A DNA stretch of 64,000 nucleotides from Streptomyces sp. NBC_01446 (GTDB lineage Bacteria; Actinomycetota; Actinomycetes; Streptomycetales; Streptomycetaceae): NCBI RefSeq assembly GCF_026340095.1, contig NZ_JAPEPO010000001.1, forward strand, positions 4,060,501 to 4,124,500. Reading direction: 5' to 3'. The stretch's first letter is position 1. Each line of letters begins with the position of its first letter. Shown piece after piece: positions 36,854-46,663 of the stretch. Position numbers and translations under genes: made by a program. A model generated the notes under the pieces. It was not told the origin of the DNA, did not search any database, and worked only from the letters and a program-made list of their open reading frames with translations.

Positions 36854-38356
36854 ATGCCCAGTGCAGAGACGACGCGCACGCATGTGCAACAGCCGGACCC
36901 GGTACGGCCGACCAAGGAGGACGAGGTCGCCGCAGCGGGGAGCGAGCTGATCGGCGGACCGATCGGACGATGGGCGCTGCTCGGGAGTTCCTGGTGGACC
37001 CCCGTACGCGTCATCGCGCTGGTGATGATCGGCATGTTCGCGCTGGGCATGGTGCAGAAAGCCCCCTGCTACAACGGCGCGTGGTTCTTCGGCGCCAGTT
37101 CGCAGTACACGCACGCCTGCTACTCAGACATCCCGCACCTCTATCAGGGGCGGGGTTTCGCCGACGGCCTGGTGCCGTACTTCGACAAGCTGCCCGGCGA
37201 CATGGACTACCTCGAGTACCCGGTGCTGACCGGCGTGTTCATGGAGGTCGCGTCCTGGCTGACCCTGGGCGGCGGCTCCATCCAGCACCTGGAGAAGGTC
37301 TACTGGATGGTCAACGCCGGGATGTTGATGATCTGCGCGGTGGCGATCGCCATCTGCGTGACCCGCACCCACCGGCGACGGCCCTGGGACGGCCTCCTGG
37401 TCGCCCTCGCGCCCGCGTTCGCGCTGACCTCCACCATCAACTGGGACCTGCTCGCTGTGGCCCTCACGGCGGCCGCGATGCTCATGTGGTCGCGGGGCCG
37501 GTCGGTCGCCTTCGGTGTCCTGCTGGGCTTGGCCACGGCCGCGAAGTTCTATCCGTTCCTGGTGCTCGGCCCGCTGTTGTTGCTCTGCTGGCGCGCCGGA
37601 CGCTGGCGGGACTTCGGGAAGGCCCTCGCCGGCTCGGTGGGCGCGTGGCTCGTCGTGAACCTGCCGGTGATGCTGCTCGCCCCCGAGGGCTGGTCGAAGT
37701 TCTATCGCTTCAGTCAGGAGCGCGGCGTCGACTTCGGTTCCATCTGGCTGATCATCCAGCAGCGGTGGGACGTGCAGATCAGCCCCGACGACGCCAACAC
37801 CTACGCGATGGTGCTGATGGTCCTGGCCTGCCTGGGCATCACCGCACTCGCCCTCACCGCGCCACGACGGCCTCGCCTCGCGCAGCTCGCTTTCCTGGTC
37901 ATCGCCGCGTTCATCCTCACCAACAAGGTCTACTCGCCGCAGTACGTCCTGTGGCTGATCCCCTTCGCTGCCCTCGCCAGGCCGCGCTGGCGGGACTTCC
38001 TGATCTGGCAGGCGTGCGAGGTCGCGTACTTCCTCGGGATCTGGATGTACCTCGCGTACACCACGAGCGGTGACAAGCACCGGGGGCTGCCCACGGACGG
38101 CTACCACCTCGTCATCCTCATCCACCTGCTGGGCACGCTCTATCTGTGCGCCGTGATCGTCCGCGACATCCTGATGCCGGAACGGGACGTGGTCAGAGGC
38201 TCCGGGGACGACGATCCGTCGGGCGGCGTCCTGGACGGAGCGCCGGACGTGTTCGTGCTCGGATACGCCGCCCATCCCCCACGGCACGCGGTACACAACG
38301 AGGAGCGGCCACAAGTGAGTTGGGGCTGGGACAAGGACGAGGGGCGTTCGCTCTGA
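36854..38356 (+). CDS. Polytopic membrane glycosyltransferase (GT87/DUF2029-like)
   Basis: 500 residues from ATG 36854 (MPSAETTRTH); ATG 36845 is three codons upstream. About 10-12 hydrophobic segments. Conserved pieces are YSDIPHLYQGRGFADGLVPY, DYLEYPVLTG (acidic residues in the first outer loop, typical of polyprenol-phosphate-sugar-dependent GT-C enzymes), LATAAKFYPFLVLGPL and NKVYSPQYVLWLIPF. Probably transfers a sugar from a polyprenyl-phosphate donor to a cell-surface glycan; acceptor unknown. Sits between a PBP and an alanine racemase-like gene, fitting an envelope role. Confidence 0.8.
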   Translation: MPSAETTRTHVQQPDPVRPTKEDEVAAAGSELIGGPIGRWALLGSSWWTPVRVIALVMIGMFALGMVQKAPCYNGAWFFGASSQYTHACYSDIPHLYQGRGFADGLVPYFDKLPGDMDYLEYPVLTGVFMEVASWLTLGGGSIQHLEKVYWMVNAGMLMICAVAIAICVTRTHRRRPWDGLLVALAPAFALTSTINWDLLAVALTAAAMLMWSRGRSVAFGVLLGLATAAKFYPFLVLGPLLLLCWRAGRWRDFGKALAGSVGAWLVVNLPVMLLAPEGWSKFYRFSQERGVDFGSIWLIIQQRWDVQISPDDANTYAMVLMVLACLGITALALTAPRRPRLAQLAFLVIAAFILTNKVYSPQYVLWLIPFAALARPRWRDFLIWQACEVAYFLGIWMYLAYTTSGDKHRGLPTDGYHLVILIHLLGTLYLCAVIVRDILMPERDVVRGSGDDDPSGGVLDGAPDVFVLGYAAHPPRHAVHNEERPQVSWGWDKDEGRSL

Positions 38357-38365
38357 GCGAACGCA

Positions 38366-38406
38366 CGAAAAGGGCCGGACACCGTGATGGTGTCCGGCCC
38401 TTTTCG
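38366..38406. terminator. Bidirectional terminator
   Basis: Perfect 18-bp arms (outermost CGAAAAGGG / CCCTTTTCG) around GTGAT, between the convergent glycosyltransferase and alanine racemase genes; U-tract in both directions. Confidence 0.92.
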
Positions 38407-38441
38407 TCTGTCCGTAGGACTCGCGGTGAACTAAGCCTCGG

Positions 38442-39473
38442 TCAGCGGTCGAGGATCCGGTCGAACTGCGTGGTGGTGTGCCGCAGATGGGCCACCAGCT
38501 CCTCGCCCACCCGGGGCTCAGGGGCGTCGGACGGTACGAAGAGGATCGAGACCTGCATGTGCGGGGGCTCCGCGAACCAGCGCTGCTTGCCGCCCCAGAC
38601 GAACGGCGACAGGTTCCGGTTGACGGTCGCGAGGCCCGCGCGGGCCACGCCCTTGGCGCGCGGCATGACGCCGTGCAGCGCCTTGGGCGCCTCCAGGCCC
38701 ACGCCGTGCGACGTACCGCCGGCGACGACCACGAGCCAGCCGTCCGAGGCGACCTTCTGCTGGCGGTAACCGAAGCGGTCGCCCTTGGCTACGCGGGTGA
38801 CGTCCAGGATCGCGCCGCGGTACTCGGTCGCCTCGTGGTCGCCCAGCCAGAGCCTCGTACCGATGCGCGCCCGGAACCGGGTCTGCGGGAACTGCTGCTG
38901 AAGGCGGGCGAGTTCCTGGGCCTTGAGGTGGCTGACGAACATCGTGTGCAGCGGCAGCCTGGCCGCGCGCAGACGGTCCATCCAGCCGATGACCTCCTCG
39001 ACGGCGTCGGAGCCGTCGGTGCGGTCCAGGGGCAGGTGGATCGCGAAGCCCTCGAGCCGGACGTCCTCTATGGCGGAGTGGAGCAGGGGCAATTCCTGCT
39101 CGCTCACGCCGTGCCGCTTCATCGAGGACATCACCTCGACGACGACGCGGGCGCCGACGAGGCCGTGCACGCCGTCGACGGAGGAGACGGAGCGGATCAC
39201 ACGGTCGGGCAGCGGCACGGGCTCCTCGCCCCGCCGGAACGGGGTCAGGACCAGCAGGTCACCGCTGAACCAGTCCTTGATCCGGGCGGCTTCGTAGGTC
39301 GTGCCGACGGCGAGGACGTCCGAGCCGAAGCGGGTGGCCTCGTCCGCGAGCCGTTCGTGGCCGAAGCCGTAGCCGTTGCCCTTGCAGACCGGGACGATCC
39401 CCGGAAACTGCTCGAGCACGTGCTTGTGGTGTGCCCGCCAGCGCGCGGTGTCGACGTAGAGCGTGAGCGCCAT
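38442..39473 (-). CDS. Alanine racemase family protein
   Basis: 343 residues. Fold-III PLP enzyme; the PLP lysine is in PVCKGNGYGFG (Lys31) and RIGTRLWLG resembles the Alr phosphate-binding region. The motif around the catalytic tyrosine is less clear (KGDRFGYRQQKV). At 343 residues it is slightly shorter than the usual Alr (about 370-390), and divergent. Located between a glycosyltransferase and femX, both envelope genes, so it may supply D-Ala or another D-amino acid; the housekeeping Alr may be elsewhere in the genome (inference). Confidence 0.8.
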   Translation of the reverse strand: MALTLYVDTARWRAHHKHVLEQFPGIVPVCKGNGYGFGHERLADEATRFGSDVLAVGTTYEAARIKDWFSGDLLVLTPFRRGEEPVPLPDRVIRSVSSVDGVHGLVGARVVVEVMSSMKRHGVSEQELPLLHSAIEDVRLEGFAIHLPLDRTDGSDAVEEVIGWMDRLRAARLPLHTMFVSHLKAQELARLQQQFPQTRFRARIGTRLWLGDHEATEYRGAILDVTRVAKGDRFGYRQQKVASDGWLVVVAGGTSHGVGLEAPKALHGVMPRAKGVARAGLATVNRNLSPFVWGGKQRWFAEPPHMQVSILFVPSDAPEPRVGEELVAHLRHTTTQFDRILDR

Positions 39474-39592
39474 GGCCGGTCCCGGAACCTTTCTCGTGGC
39501 TGCGGTGTATCAGAGGTATGAAGAAGCTTTTGAGCTACGTGAATTGTGCAGGGTCCGCCCGGGCCGCGTGGACCAGGCGGACGGGGCGGGGC

Positions 39593-40714
39593 TCAGCGCC
39601 TCGACATGTACATGTCGAGAGCCTTGTGCAGCAGCTTGTTGAGCGGGAAGTCCCACTCGCCGAGGTACTCGGCAGCCTGCCCACCGGTGCCCACCTTGAA
39701 CTGGATCAGACCGAAGAGGTGATCCGACTCGTCGAGCGAGTCGCTGATGCCGCGCAGGTCGTAGGCCGTCGCGCCGAGCGCGTAGGCGTCGCGGAGCATC
39801 CGCCACTGCATCGCGTTCGAGGGCCTGACCTCACGGCCGATGTTGTCGGAGGCTCCGTAGGAGTACCAGACGTGCCCCCCGACCACGAGCATCGTCGCCG
39901 CCGACAGGTTCACCCCGTCGTGGCGGGCGAAGTACAGCCGCATGCGGTTGGGGTCCTCGCTGTTGAGGGCCGTCCACATGCGCTGGAAGTACGACAGCGG
40001 GCGGGGCCGGAAGTGGTCGCGCACAGCCGTGATCTCGTAGAGACGCTGCCACTCGGCGAGGTCCTGGTAGCCGCCCTGGACGACCTCGACGCCGGCCTTC
40101 TCGGCCTTCTTGATGTTGCGGCGCCAGAGCTGGTTGAAGGCCTTGTGCACGTCCTCGAGGGAGCGGTTGGCCAGCGGCACCTGGAAGACATAGCGGGGCT
40201 GGACGTCGCCGAAGCCGGCGCCGCCGTCCTCACCCTGCTGCCAGCCCATGCGGCGGAGCTTGTCGGCGACCTCGAAGGCGCGCGGCTCGATGAAGTCGGC
40301 CTCGATGTCGCGCAGGCGCTTGACGTCCGGGTCCTGGATGCCCTTCTTGATCGACGTGGCCTCCCAGCGTCGGATGATCACCGGCGGGCCCATCTTCACG
40401 GAGAAGGCGCCCTGCTGCTTGAGGTGCGCCAGCATCGGACGCATCCAGTCGTCGAGGTTCGGAGCGAACCAGTTGATGACCGGGCCCTCGGGCAGATAGG
40501 CGAGATAGCGCTTGATCTTGGGCAGCTGGCGGTACAGGACCAGGCCCGCGCCGACCATCTCGCCGGTCCGCTCGTCGAACCATCCCAGGCTCTCGGAGCG
40601 CCACTCCGCCTTCACATCAGCCCATGCCGGGACCTGCATGTGGCTAGCCGAGGGCAGGCTCTGGATGTATGCCAGATGCTGCTCTCGGCTGATGGTCCTC
40701 AGGGTCAGGCTCAT
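39593..40714 (-). CDS. femX: FemX-like peptidoglycan bridge-forming aminoacyltransferase
   Basis: 373 residues from ATG 40714 (MSLTLRTISREQHL), AGGAG upstream. Fem/MurM-type double GNAT fold: PSASHMQVPAWADVK, GLVLYRQLPKIKRYLAYLPEGPVI, LWRRNIKKAEKAGVEV, and YDLRGISDSLDESDHLFGLIQFK near the C-terminus. In S. coelicolor the gene in this position (SCO3904, FemX, as recalled) uses Gly-tRNA to add the branch glycine to the LL-diaminopimelic acid stem. Lacks the coiled-coil insertion of staphylococcal FemA/B. Confidence 0.87.
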   Translation of the reverse strand: MSLTLRTISREQHLAYIQSLPSASHMQVPAWADVKAEWRSESLGWFDERTGEMVGAGLVLYRQLPKIKRYLAYLPEGPVINWFAPNLDDWMRPMLAHLKQQGAFSVKMGPPVIIRRWEATSIKKGIQDPDVKRLRDIEADFIEPRAFEVADKLRRMGWQQGEDGGAGFGDVQPRYVFQVPLANRSLEDVHKAFNQLWRRNIKKAEKAGVEVVQGGYQDLAEWQRLYEITAVRDHFRPRPLSYFQRMWTALNSEDPNRMRLYFARHDGVNLSAATMLVVGGHVWYSYGASDNIGREVRPSNAMQWRMLRDAYALGATAYDLRGISDSLDESDHLFGLIQFKVGTGGQAAEYLGEWDFPLNKLLHKALDMYMSRR

Positions 40715-40830
40715 TCGGGGCGCTCCTCGGGCTGGTGTGTCCCCATGGGTACAAGGGCTCCGGCTCTCGCGCCGAAGCCTACTGCGCCCTGGGAGCGCCC
40801 CGAATGGGCCTATGGATGCTACGCGGGCGG

Positions 40831-41145
40831 TCAGCCGATGAGACCGCCGAACAGGCCACCGTGGGCCATGCCGATGAAGAGGCCGATGGCCGAGGCGCCG
40901 AGGCCCAGGATGAGACCGAAGCGCTCGCGCGTGGTCACTGAGATGAACTGGCCGTACGCGCCGGTCAGGACGCCGATCAGCCCTGCCCAGGAGCTGAGCA
41001 GGTGGAGGCTGCTGAAGAGCGAAGAGATGATGGCGATCGCCCCGAGAATCAGCGTCACCGCGACAAGCGAGTCCTGGAGGGGATGAGGCTTCCCGTCCGT
41101 GGCGAGGAGAGATGTCGTGGTGTTGGGTCGCACTGCCTGTGCCAT
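40831..41145 (-). CDS. Small integral membrane protein
   Basis: 104 residues from ATG 41145, with an excellent AGGAGG site. Polar N-terminus then three hydrophobic segments (LVAVTLILGAIAIISSLF, WAGLIGVLTGAYGQFI, GLILGLGASAIGLFIGMA). Not recognised as a named family. Divergent from rpsF and upstream of femX by 116 bp. Confidence 0.8.
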   Translation of the reverse strand: MAQAVRPNTTTSLLATDGKPHPLQDSLVAVTLILGAIAIISSLFSSLHLLSSWAGLIGVLTGAYGQFISVTTRERFGLILGLGASAIGLFIGMAHGGLFGGLIG

Positions 41146-41411
41146 GTGGCACCTCCTGCGGAAGGCGGCGCATCGTAGCGCCATACACACCCGATGTGTA
41201 CAGATTGTGCCCTCTCGCGGCCGGATTTCAACCGGAAGCCGTGGTGCGGGTAGTCTGTACCGTCTGCACCGGTGTCTGCTCATGCCCTGACCAGGGATCC
41301 CCGCCAGCGGGGGCCCGATTGTCAGTGGTCGCCGATACCGTTGCGTACGCATCACGACCCTCCTGCCACGGAACGACCGTGGCCGCTGAGTCCAAAGGAG
41401 GTGGGTTCCAC

Positions 41412-41702
41412 ATGCGTCACTACGAAGTGATGGTCATCCTCGACCCCGATCTCGAGGAGCGCGCTGTCTCCCCGCTGATCGAGAACTTCCTTTCTGTTGT
41501 CCGTGAGGCCAACGGAAAGGTCGAGAAGGTCGACACCTGGGGCCGTCGTCGTCTCTCGTACGAGATCAAGAAGAAGCCCGAGGGCATCTACTCGGTCATC
41601 GACCTGCAGGCCGAGCCTGCGGTCGTCAAGGAGCTCGACCGCCAGATGAACCTGAACGAGTCGGTCCTCCGGACCAAGGTCCTCCGTCCCGAGACCCACT
41701 GA
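41412..41702 (+). CDS. rpsF: 30S ribosomal protein S6
   Basis: 96 residues, MRHYEVMVILDPDLEER, RRLSYEIKKKPEGIYSVIDL. Strong AAAGGAGGTG site before ATG 41412. First gene of rpsF-ssb-rpsR-rplI. The promoter is in 41146-41411, in which I see no further element. Confidence 0.98.
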   Translation: MRHYEVMVILDPDLEERAVSPLIENFLSVVREANGKVEKVDTWGRRRLSYEIKKKPEGIYSVIDLQAEPAVVKELDRQMNLNESVLRTKVLRPETH

Positions 41703-41777
41703 GCTTCCTAGCTCAGCGGCACTCGGGTTTCGAGTAGCAGCAAGCAGCCAGCAGCAAACCCGCCGAGAGGTTCCCCC

Positions 41778-42377
41778 ATGGCAGGCGAGACCGTCATCAC
41801 GGTCGTCGGCAATCTTGTCGACGACCCCGAGCTGCGCTTCACCCCTTCCGGTGCGGCGGTCGCGAAGTTCCGTGTCGCGTCCACTCCCCGCACCTTCGAC
41901 CGTCAGACGAACGAGTGGAAGGACGGCGAGAGCCTGTTCCTGACCTGCTCGGTCTGGCGTCAGGCGGCGGAGAACGTCGCGGAGTCGCTCCAGCGAGGCA
42001 TGCGCGTCATCGTGCAGGGCCGGCTGAAGCAGCGGTCCTACGAGGACCGTGAGGGCGTCAAGCGCACGGTCTACGAGCTGGACGTCGAGGAAGTCGGCGC
42101 CAGCCTGAAGAACGCCACGGCCAAGGTCACCAAGACCACCGGTCGCGGTGGCCAGGGCGGATACGGCGGCGGTGGCGGCGGCCAGCAGGGCGGCGGCAAC
42201 TGGGGCGGTAGCTCCGGTGGCGGTCAGCAGCAGAGCGGCGGCGGTGCTCCCGCCGACGACCCCTGGGCGACCGGTACGCCGGCCGGCGGCGGCCAGCAGG
42301 GCGGCGGAGGCGGCTGGGGCGGAAGCTCCGGCGGGTCCTCCTCCGGCGGCGGCTACTCGGACGAGCCCCCCTTCTAG
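41778..42377 (+). CDS. ssb: Single-stranded DNA-binding protein
   Basis: 199 residues. OB-fold about 1-110 (GETVITVVGNLVDDPELRFTPSG, FLTCSVWRQAAENVAESL), then a long Gly/Gln/Ser-rich linker and the acidic tip DEPPF that recruits partner proteins. Placement between rpsF and rpsR is the usual one. Confidence 0.98.
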   Translation: MAGETVITVVGNLVDDPELRFTPSGAAVAKFRVASTPRTFDRQTNEWKDGESLFLTCSVWRQAAENVAESLQRGMRVIVQGRLKQRSYEDREGVKRTVYELDVEEVGASLKNATAKVTKTTGRGGQGGYGGGGGGQQGGGNWGGSSGGGQQQSGGGAPADDPWATGTPAGGGQQGGGGGWGGSSGGSSSGGGYSDEPPF

Positions 42378-42435
42378 GCCTCAGGGCCAAGGGGTGGGCC
42401 GTACCCACACTTCTTGATCACACAGGAGAAACACC

Positions 42436-42672
42436 ATGGCGAAGCCGCCTGTGCGCAAGCCTAAGAAGAAGGTCTGCGCTTTCTGCAAGGACAAGGTCAC
42501 GTACGTGGACTACAAGGACACGAACATGCTGCGGAAGTTCATTTCCGACCGCGGCAAGATCCGTGCCCGCCGCGTGACCGGCAACTGCACGCAGCACCAG
42601 CGTGACGTCGCCACGGCCGTGAAGAACAGCCGTGAGATGGCGCTGCTGCCCTACACGTCCACCGCGCGATAA
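42436..42672 (+). CDS. rpsR: 30S ribosomal protein S18 (zinc-ribbon type)
   Basis: 78 residues. Has CAFCKDK and GNCTQHQ, the cysteine (C+) form of S18 expected to bind zinc; actinomycetes often keep a zinc-free paralogue elsewhere under Zur. ACAGGAG ribosome site. Confidence 0.97.
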   Translation: MAKPPVRKPKKKVCAFCKDKVTYVDYKDTNMLRKFISDRGKIRARRVTGNCTQHQRDVATAVKNSREMALLPYTSTAR

Positions 42673-42690
42673 GGAAAGGGTGACCGACTA

Positions 42691-43137
42691 ATGAAGATCA
42701 TCCTGACCCACGAGGTCTCTGGCCTCGGCACCGCCGGCGACGTCGTCGACGTCAAGGACGGGTACGCCCGCAACTACCTGGTCCCGCGTGGTTTCGCGAT
42801 CCGCTGGACCAAGGGTGGCGAGCAGGACGTGGCGCAGATCCGCCGCGCCCGCAAGATCCACGAGATCGCGACCATCGAGCAGGCCAACGAGATCAAGGCC
42901 CGCCTCGAGGGTGTCAAGGTCCGCCTGGCCGTCCGCTCCGGCGACGCCGGTCGTCTCTTCGGTTCCGTCACCCAGGCTGACGTCGCTTCGGCGATCGAGA
43001 CCGCTGGTGGCCCGAAGGTCGACAAGCGCCGCGTCGAGCTGGGCTCGCCGATCAAGACGCTGGGCGCCCACGAGGCGACCGTGCGTCTGCACCCCGAGGT
43101 TGCCGCCAAGGTCAGCGTCGAGGTCGTCTCCGCCTAA
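42691..43137 (+). CDS. rplI: 50S ribosomal protein L9
   Basis: 148 residues: MKIILTHEVSGLGTAGDVV, DGYARNYLVPRGFA, a long central helix and C-terminal ALGAHEATVRLHPEV-like domain. Last gene of the ribosomal block, followed by a hairpin. Confidence 0.98.
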   Translation: MKIILTHEVSGLGTAGDVVDVKDGYARNYLVPRGFAIRWTKGGEQDVAQIRRARKIHEIATIEQANEIKARLEGVKVRLAVRSGDAGRLFGSVTQADVASAIETAGGPKVDKRRVELGSPIKTLGAHEATVRLHPEVAAKVSVEVVSA

Positions 43138-43169
43138 GCACTGCGCTTGGCAGAGCTGAAGCAAACGTC

Positions 43170-43195
43170 GGGCCGCACCCCTCGGGGTGCGGCCC
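43170..43195. terminator. rplI terminator
   Basis: GGGCCGCACCCC/GGGGTGCGGCCC stem with a two-base loop core, 33 bp after the rplI stop and between convergent genes. Confidence 0.85.
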
Positions 43196-43213
43196 AACGC
43201 GTTTCACGGTCAC

Positions 43214-43229
43214 CGTTTCACGTGAAACC
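43214..43229. other. parS: parS site 10 with adjacent half-site
   Basis: CGTTTCACGTGAAACC: the inner 14 bp are exact. A half-site GTTTCACG (43201-43208) lies 14 bp upstream in the same orientation. Confidence 0.88.
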
Positions 43230-43232
43230 GGG

Positions 43233-44570
43233 TCAGCGCGTGGCGCCTGTGACGATCCAGCGGCCGGAGCGCGAGCGCAGCCACAGGGTGAGCATGCGCA
43301 CGGTCATCATCAAAGTCATCGCGCCCCACAGAGCGGTGAGCCCACCTCCGAAAACCGGTACCAGCACGGCGACCGGCGTGAAGACCGCCAAGGTCGCGAG
43401 CATTGCCCAGGCGAGATACGGACCGTCTCCCGCACCCATGAGGACTCCGTCGAGAACGAAGACGATGCCGCAGATGGGCTGGGAGAGCGCGACCATGAGG
43501 AGAGCGGGCAGCGCCACGTTCTGCACCGCCTGATCATTCGTGAACAGTGGAATGAAGAGCGGTCGCGAGACGATCACCAGGAGTCCGAGGACGACCCCTG
43601 CGGCGATGCCCCACTGCACCATGCGGCGACAGGCATCCCGTGCGCCCTGGGCGTCGTCCGCTCCGAGGTAGCGCCCGATGATGGCCTGGCCAGCTATGGC
43701 GATGGCGTCGAGCGCGAAGGCCATCAGGCTCCACAGGGAGATGATGATCTGGTGCGCGGCGATGTCCGCGTCTCCGAGCCGGGCTGCGATCGCGGTGGCG
43801 ATCATGAGGATCGCGCGCAGCGAGAGGGTGCGGACGAGCAGCGGAGCGCCTGCCTGGGCACAGGCTCGTATTCCGGCGGCGTCGGGGCGCAGGGAAGCGC
43901 CGTGACGACGGGCCCCGCGTACGACGACGACGAGATAGACGCCGGCCATGGCGAGCTGGGCGATGACGGTGCCCCAAGCGGACCCTGCGATGCCCAGGCC
44001 GGCGCCGTAGACGAGCCCTGCGTTGAGCGCGCCGTTGGCGACGAAGCCTCCGATGGCGACATAGAGAGGGGTCTTGGTGTCCTGGAGACCACGGAGAACT
44101 CCTGTGGCGGCGAGGACGACGAGCATCGCGGGGATGCCGAGCGAGGAGATCCGCAGATAGGTGATCGCGTAGGGCGCCGCGGTGTGCGAGGCACCGAACA
44201 GCTCGACGAGCGCGGGGGCGGTGGGCAGGACGATGGCGATGACCGCGGCGCCGAGCAGTAGCGCGAGCCAGATCCCGTCCATGCCCTGACGGATCGCGGA
44301 CTGGAGATCTCCGGCGCCGACGCGGCGGGCCACCGCGGCCGTGGTCGCGTAGGCCAGGAAGACGAAGACGCTGACGGCGGTCATCAGGAGGGACGAGGCG
44401 ACCGCGAGACCGGCCAGTTGGGCGGTGCCCAGATGGCCGACGATGGCGCTGTCGGCCATCACAAAAAGAGGCTCGGCGACGAGCGCGCCGAAGGCGGGGA
44501 CGGCCAGCGCGACGATCTCGCGGTCATGCCGCCGCAGGGCGGCCTTGGACGCCGCGGGAACCTGTGTCAT
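43233..44570 (-). CDS. MATE family efflux transporter (DinF-like)
   Basis: 445 residues from ATG 44570; TTG 44579 and GTG 44576 are alternatives and none has a strong ribosome site. Twelve membrane spans in two halves, each beginning with a MATE-type loop (EPLFVMADSAIVGHLG and AHQIIISLWSLMAFAL). Cation-coupled exporter of unknown substrate. Convergent with rplI and divergent from dnaB. Confidence 0.88.
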   Translation of the reverse strand: MTQVPAASKAALRRHDREIVALAVPAFGALVAEPLFVMADSAIVGHLGTAQLAGLAVASSLLMTAVSVFVFLAYATTAAVARRVGAGDLQSAIRQGMDGIWLALLLGAAVIAIVLPTAPALVELFGASHTAAPYAITYLRISSLGIPAMLVVLAATGVLRGLQDTKTPLYVAIGGFVANGALNAGLVYGAGLGIAGSAWGTVIAQLAMAGVYLVVVVRGARRHGASLRPDAAGIRACAQAGAPLLVRTLSLRAILMIATAIAARLGDADIAAHQIIISLWSLMAFALDAIAIAGQAIIGRYLGADDAQGARDACRRMVQWGIAAGVVLGLLVIVSRPLFIPLFTNDQAVQNVALPALLMVALSQPICGIVFVLDGVLMGAGDGPYLAWAMLATLAVFTPVAVLVPVFGGGLTALWGAMTLMMTVRMLTLWLRSRSGRWIVTGATR

Positions 44571-44584
44571 GAGCACCAATGTAA

Positions 44585-44847
44585 TCTTCCACAGGTAAGA
44601 GATGCAACCGCCTTTGAGTCCTTACTTTGCTGCCTCTCGGGCGCTGTGTCACGCACCGTTTACAGGGATCTTGAGCCGACGGGGAAAGTATTTTTTCTGC
44701 ACAGCCGGTGGACGGGAAAGTCGCTGGTCAGACACGTTTCTGCGCGTCTCCTGAGGGCTTGTTCACAGGGCTGTCCACCGTGTCGTGCACAGGTTTTGCG
44801 GAGTTCTCCACAGCGAGAGGCTCTTCATCCACACCGCCTGTGGATAA
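44585..44847. promoter_or_regulatory. Cluster of DnaA-box-like motifs upstream of dnaB
   Basis: In the 44571-45028 gene-free interval: TCTTCCACA (44585, plus), CTGTCCACC (44771), TCGTGCACA (44783), TTCTCCACA (44804), TCATCCACA (44825) and, on the minus strand, TTATCCACA (44839-44847). Five lie within 77 bp. Similar spacing occurs in oriC. Confidence 0.6.
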
Positions 44848-45028
44848 CCAGATTGGCTGAAGGTGCCGAGGGGCCTACCGTGGTGCGGCGCCCGCCACGA
44901 TTTCAGGCCTCGGAAACGTCATGAACCGACGCCTCAGAACCGGAGTCGGGTCCCCATATTTGTCAGTGTCGTGCCGTAAGAAAGAGGGCACGGCGAGGTC
45001 CGCACGGCGGACTGGAGGAGGTGGCCCG

Positions 45029-46500
<1,472 letters not shown>

Positions 46501-46504
<4 letters not shown>

Positions 46505-46558
46505 TCCCGACCGGCCTGGTCCCGCACGACTGATCCCGACCGACCTGGTCCCGAACGG
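46501..46558. repeat. 29-bp tandem duplication after dnaB
   Basis: Two imperfect direct copies of a 29-bp unit starting CTGATCCCGACCG, the first overlapping the dnaB stop codon. No coding role; the rest of the 46505-46663 interval shows nothing else. Confidence 0.65.
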
Positions 46559-46663
46559 CTTGGACCTGCGCGCTCTGAACGTGCGCGCTCCGGACCTGCT
46601 CCACACGGATCCGTCGGCCTAAAAGCGGTCGACGCCCGGCGGCCGGCGGGGTGGACTTGGGGC

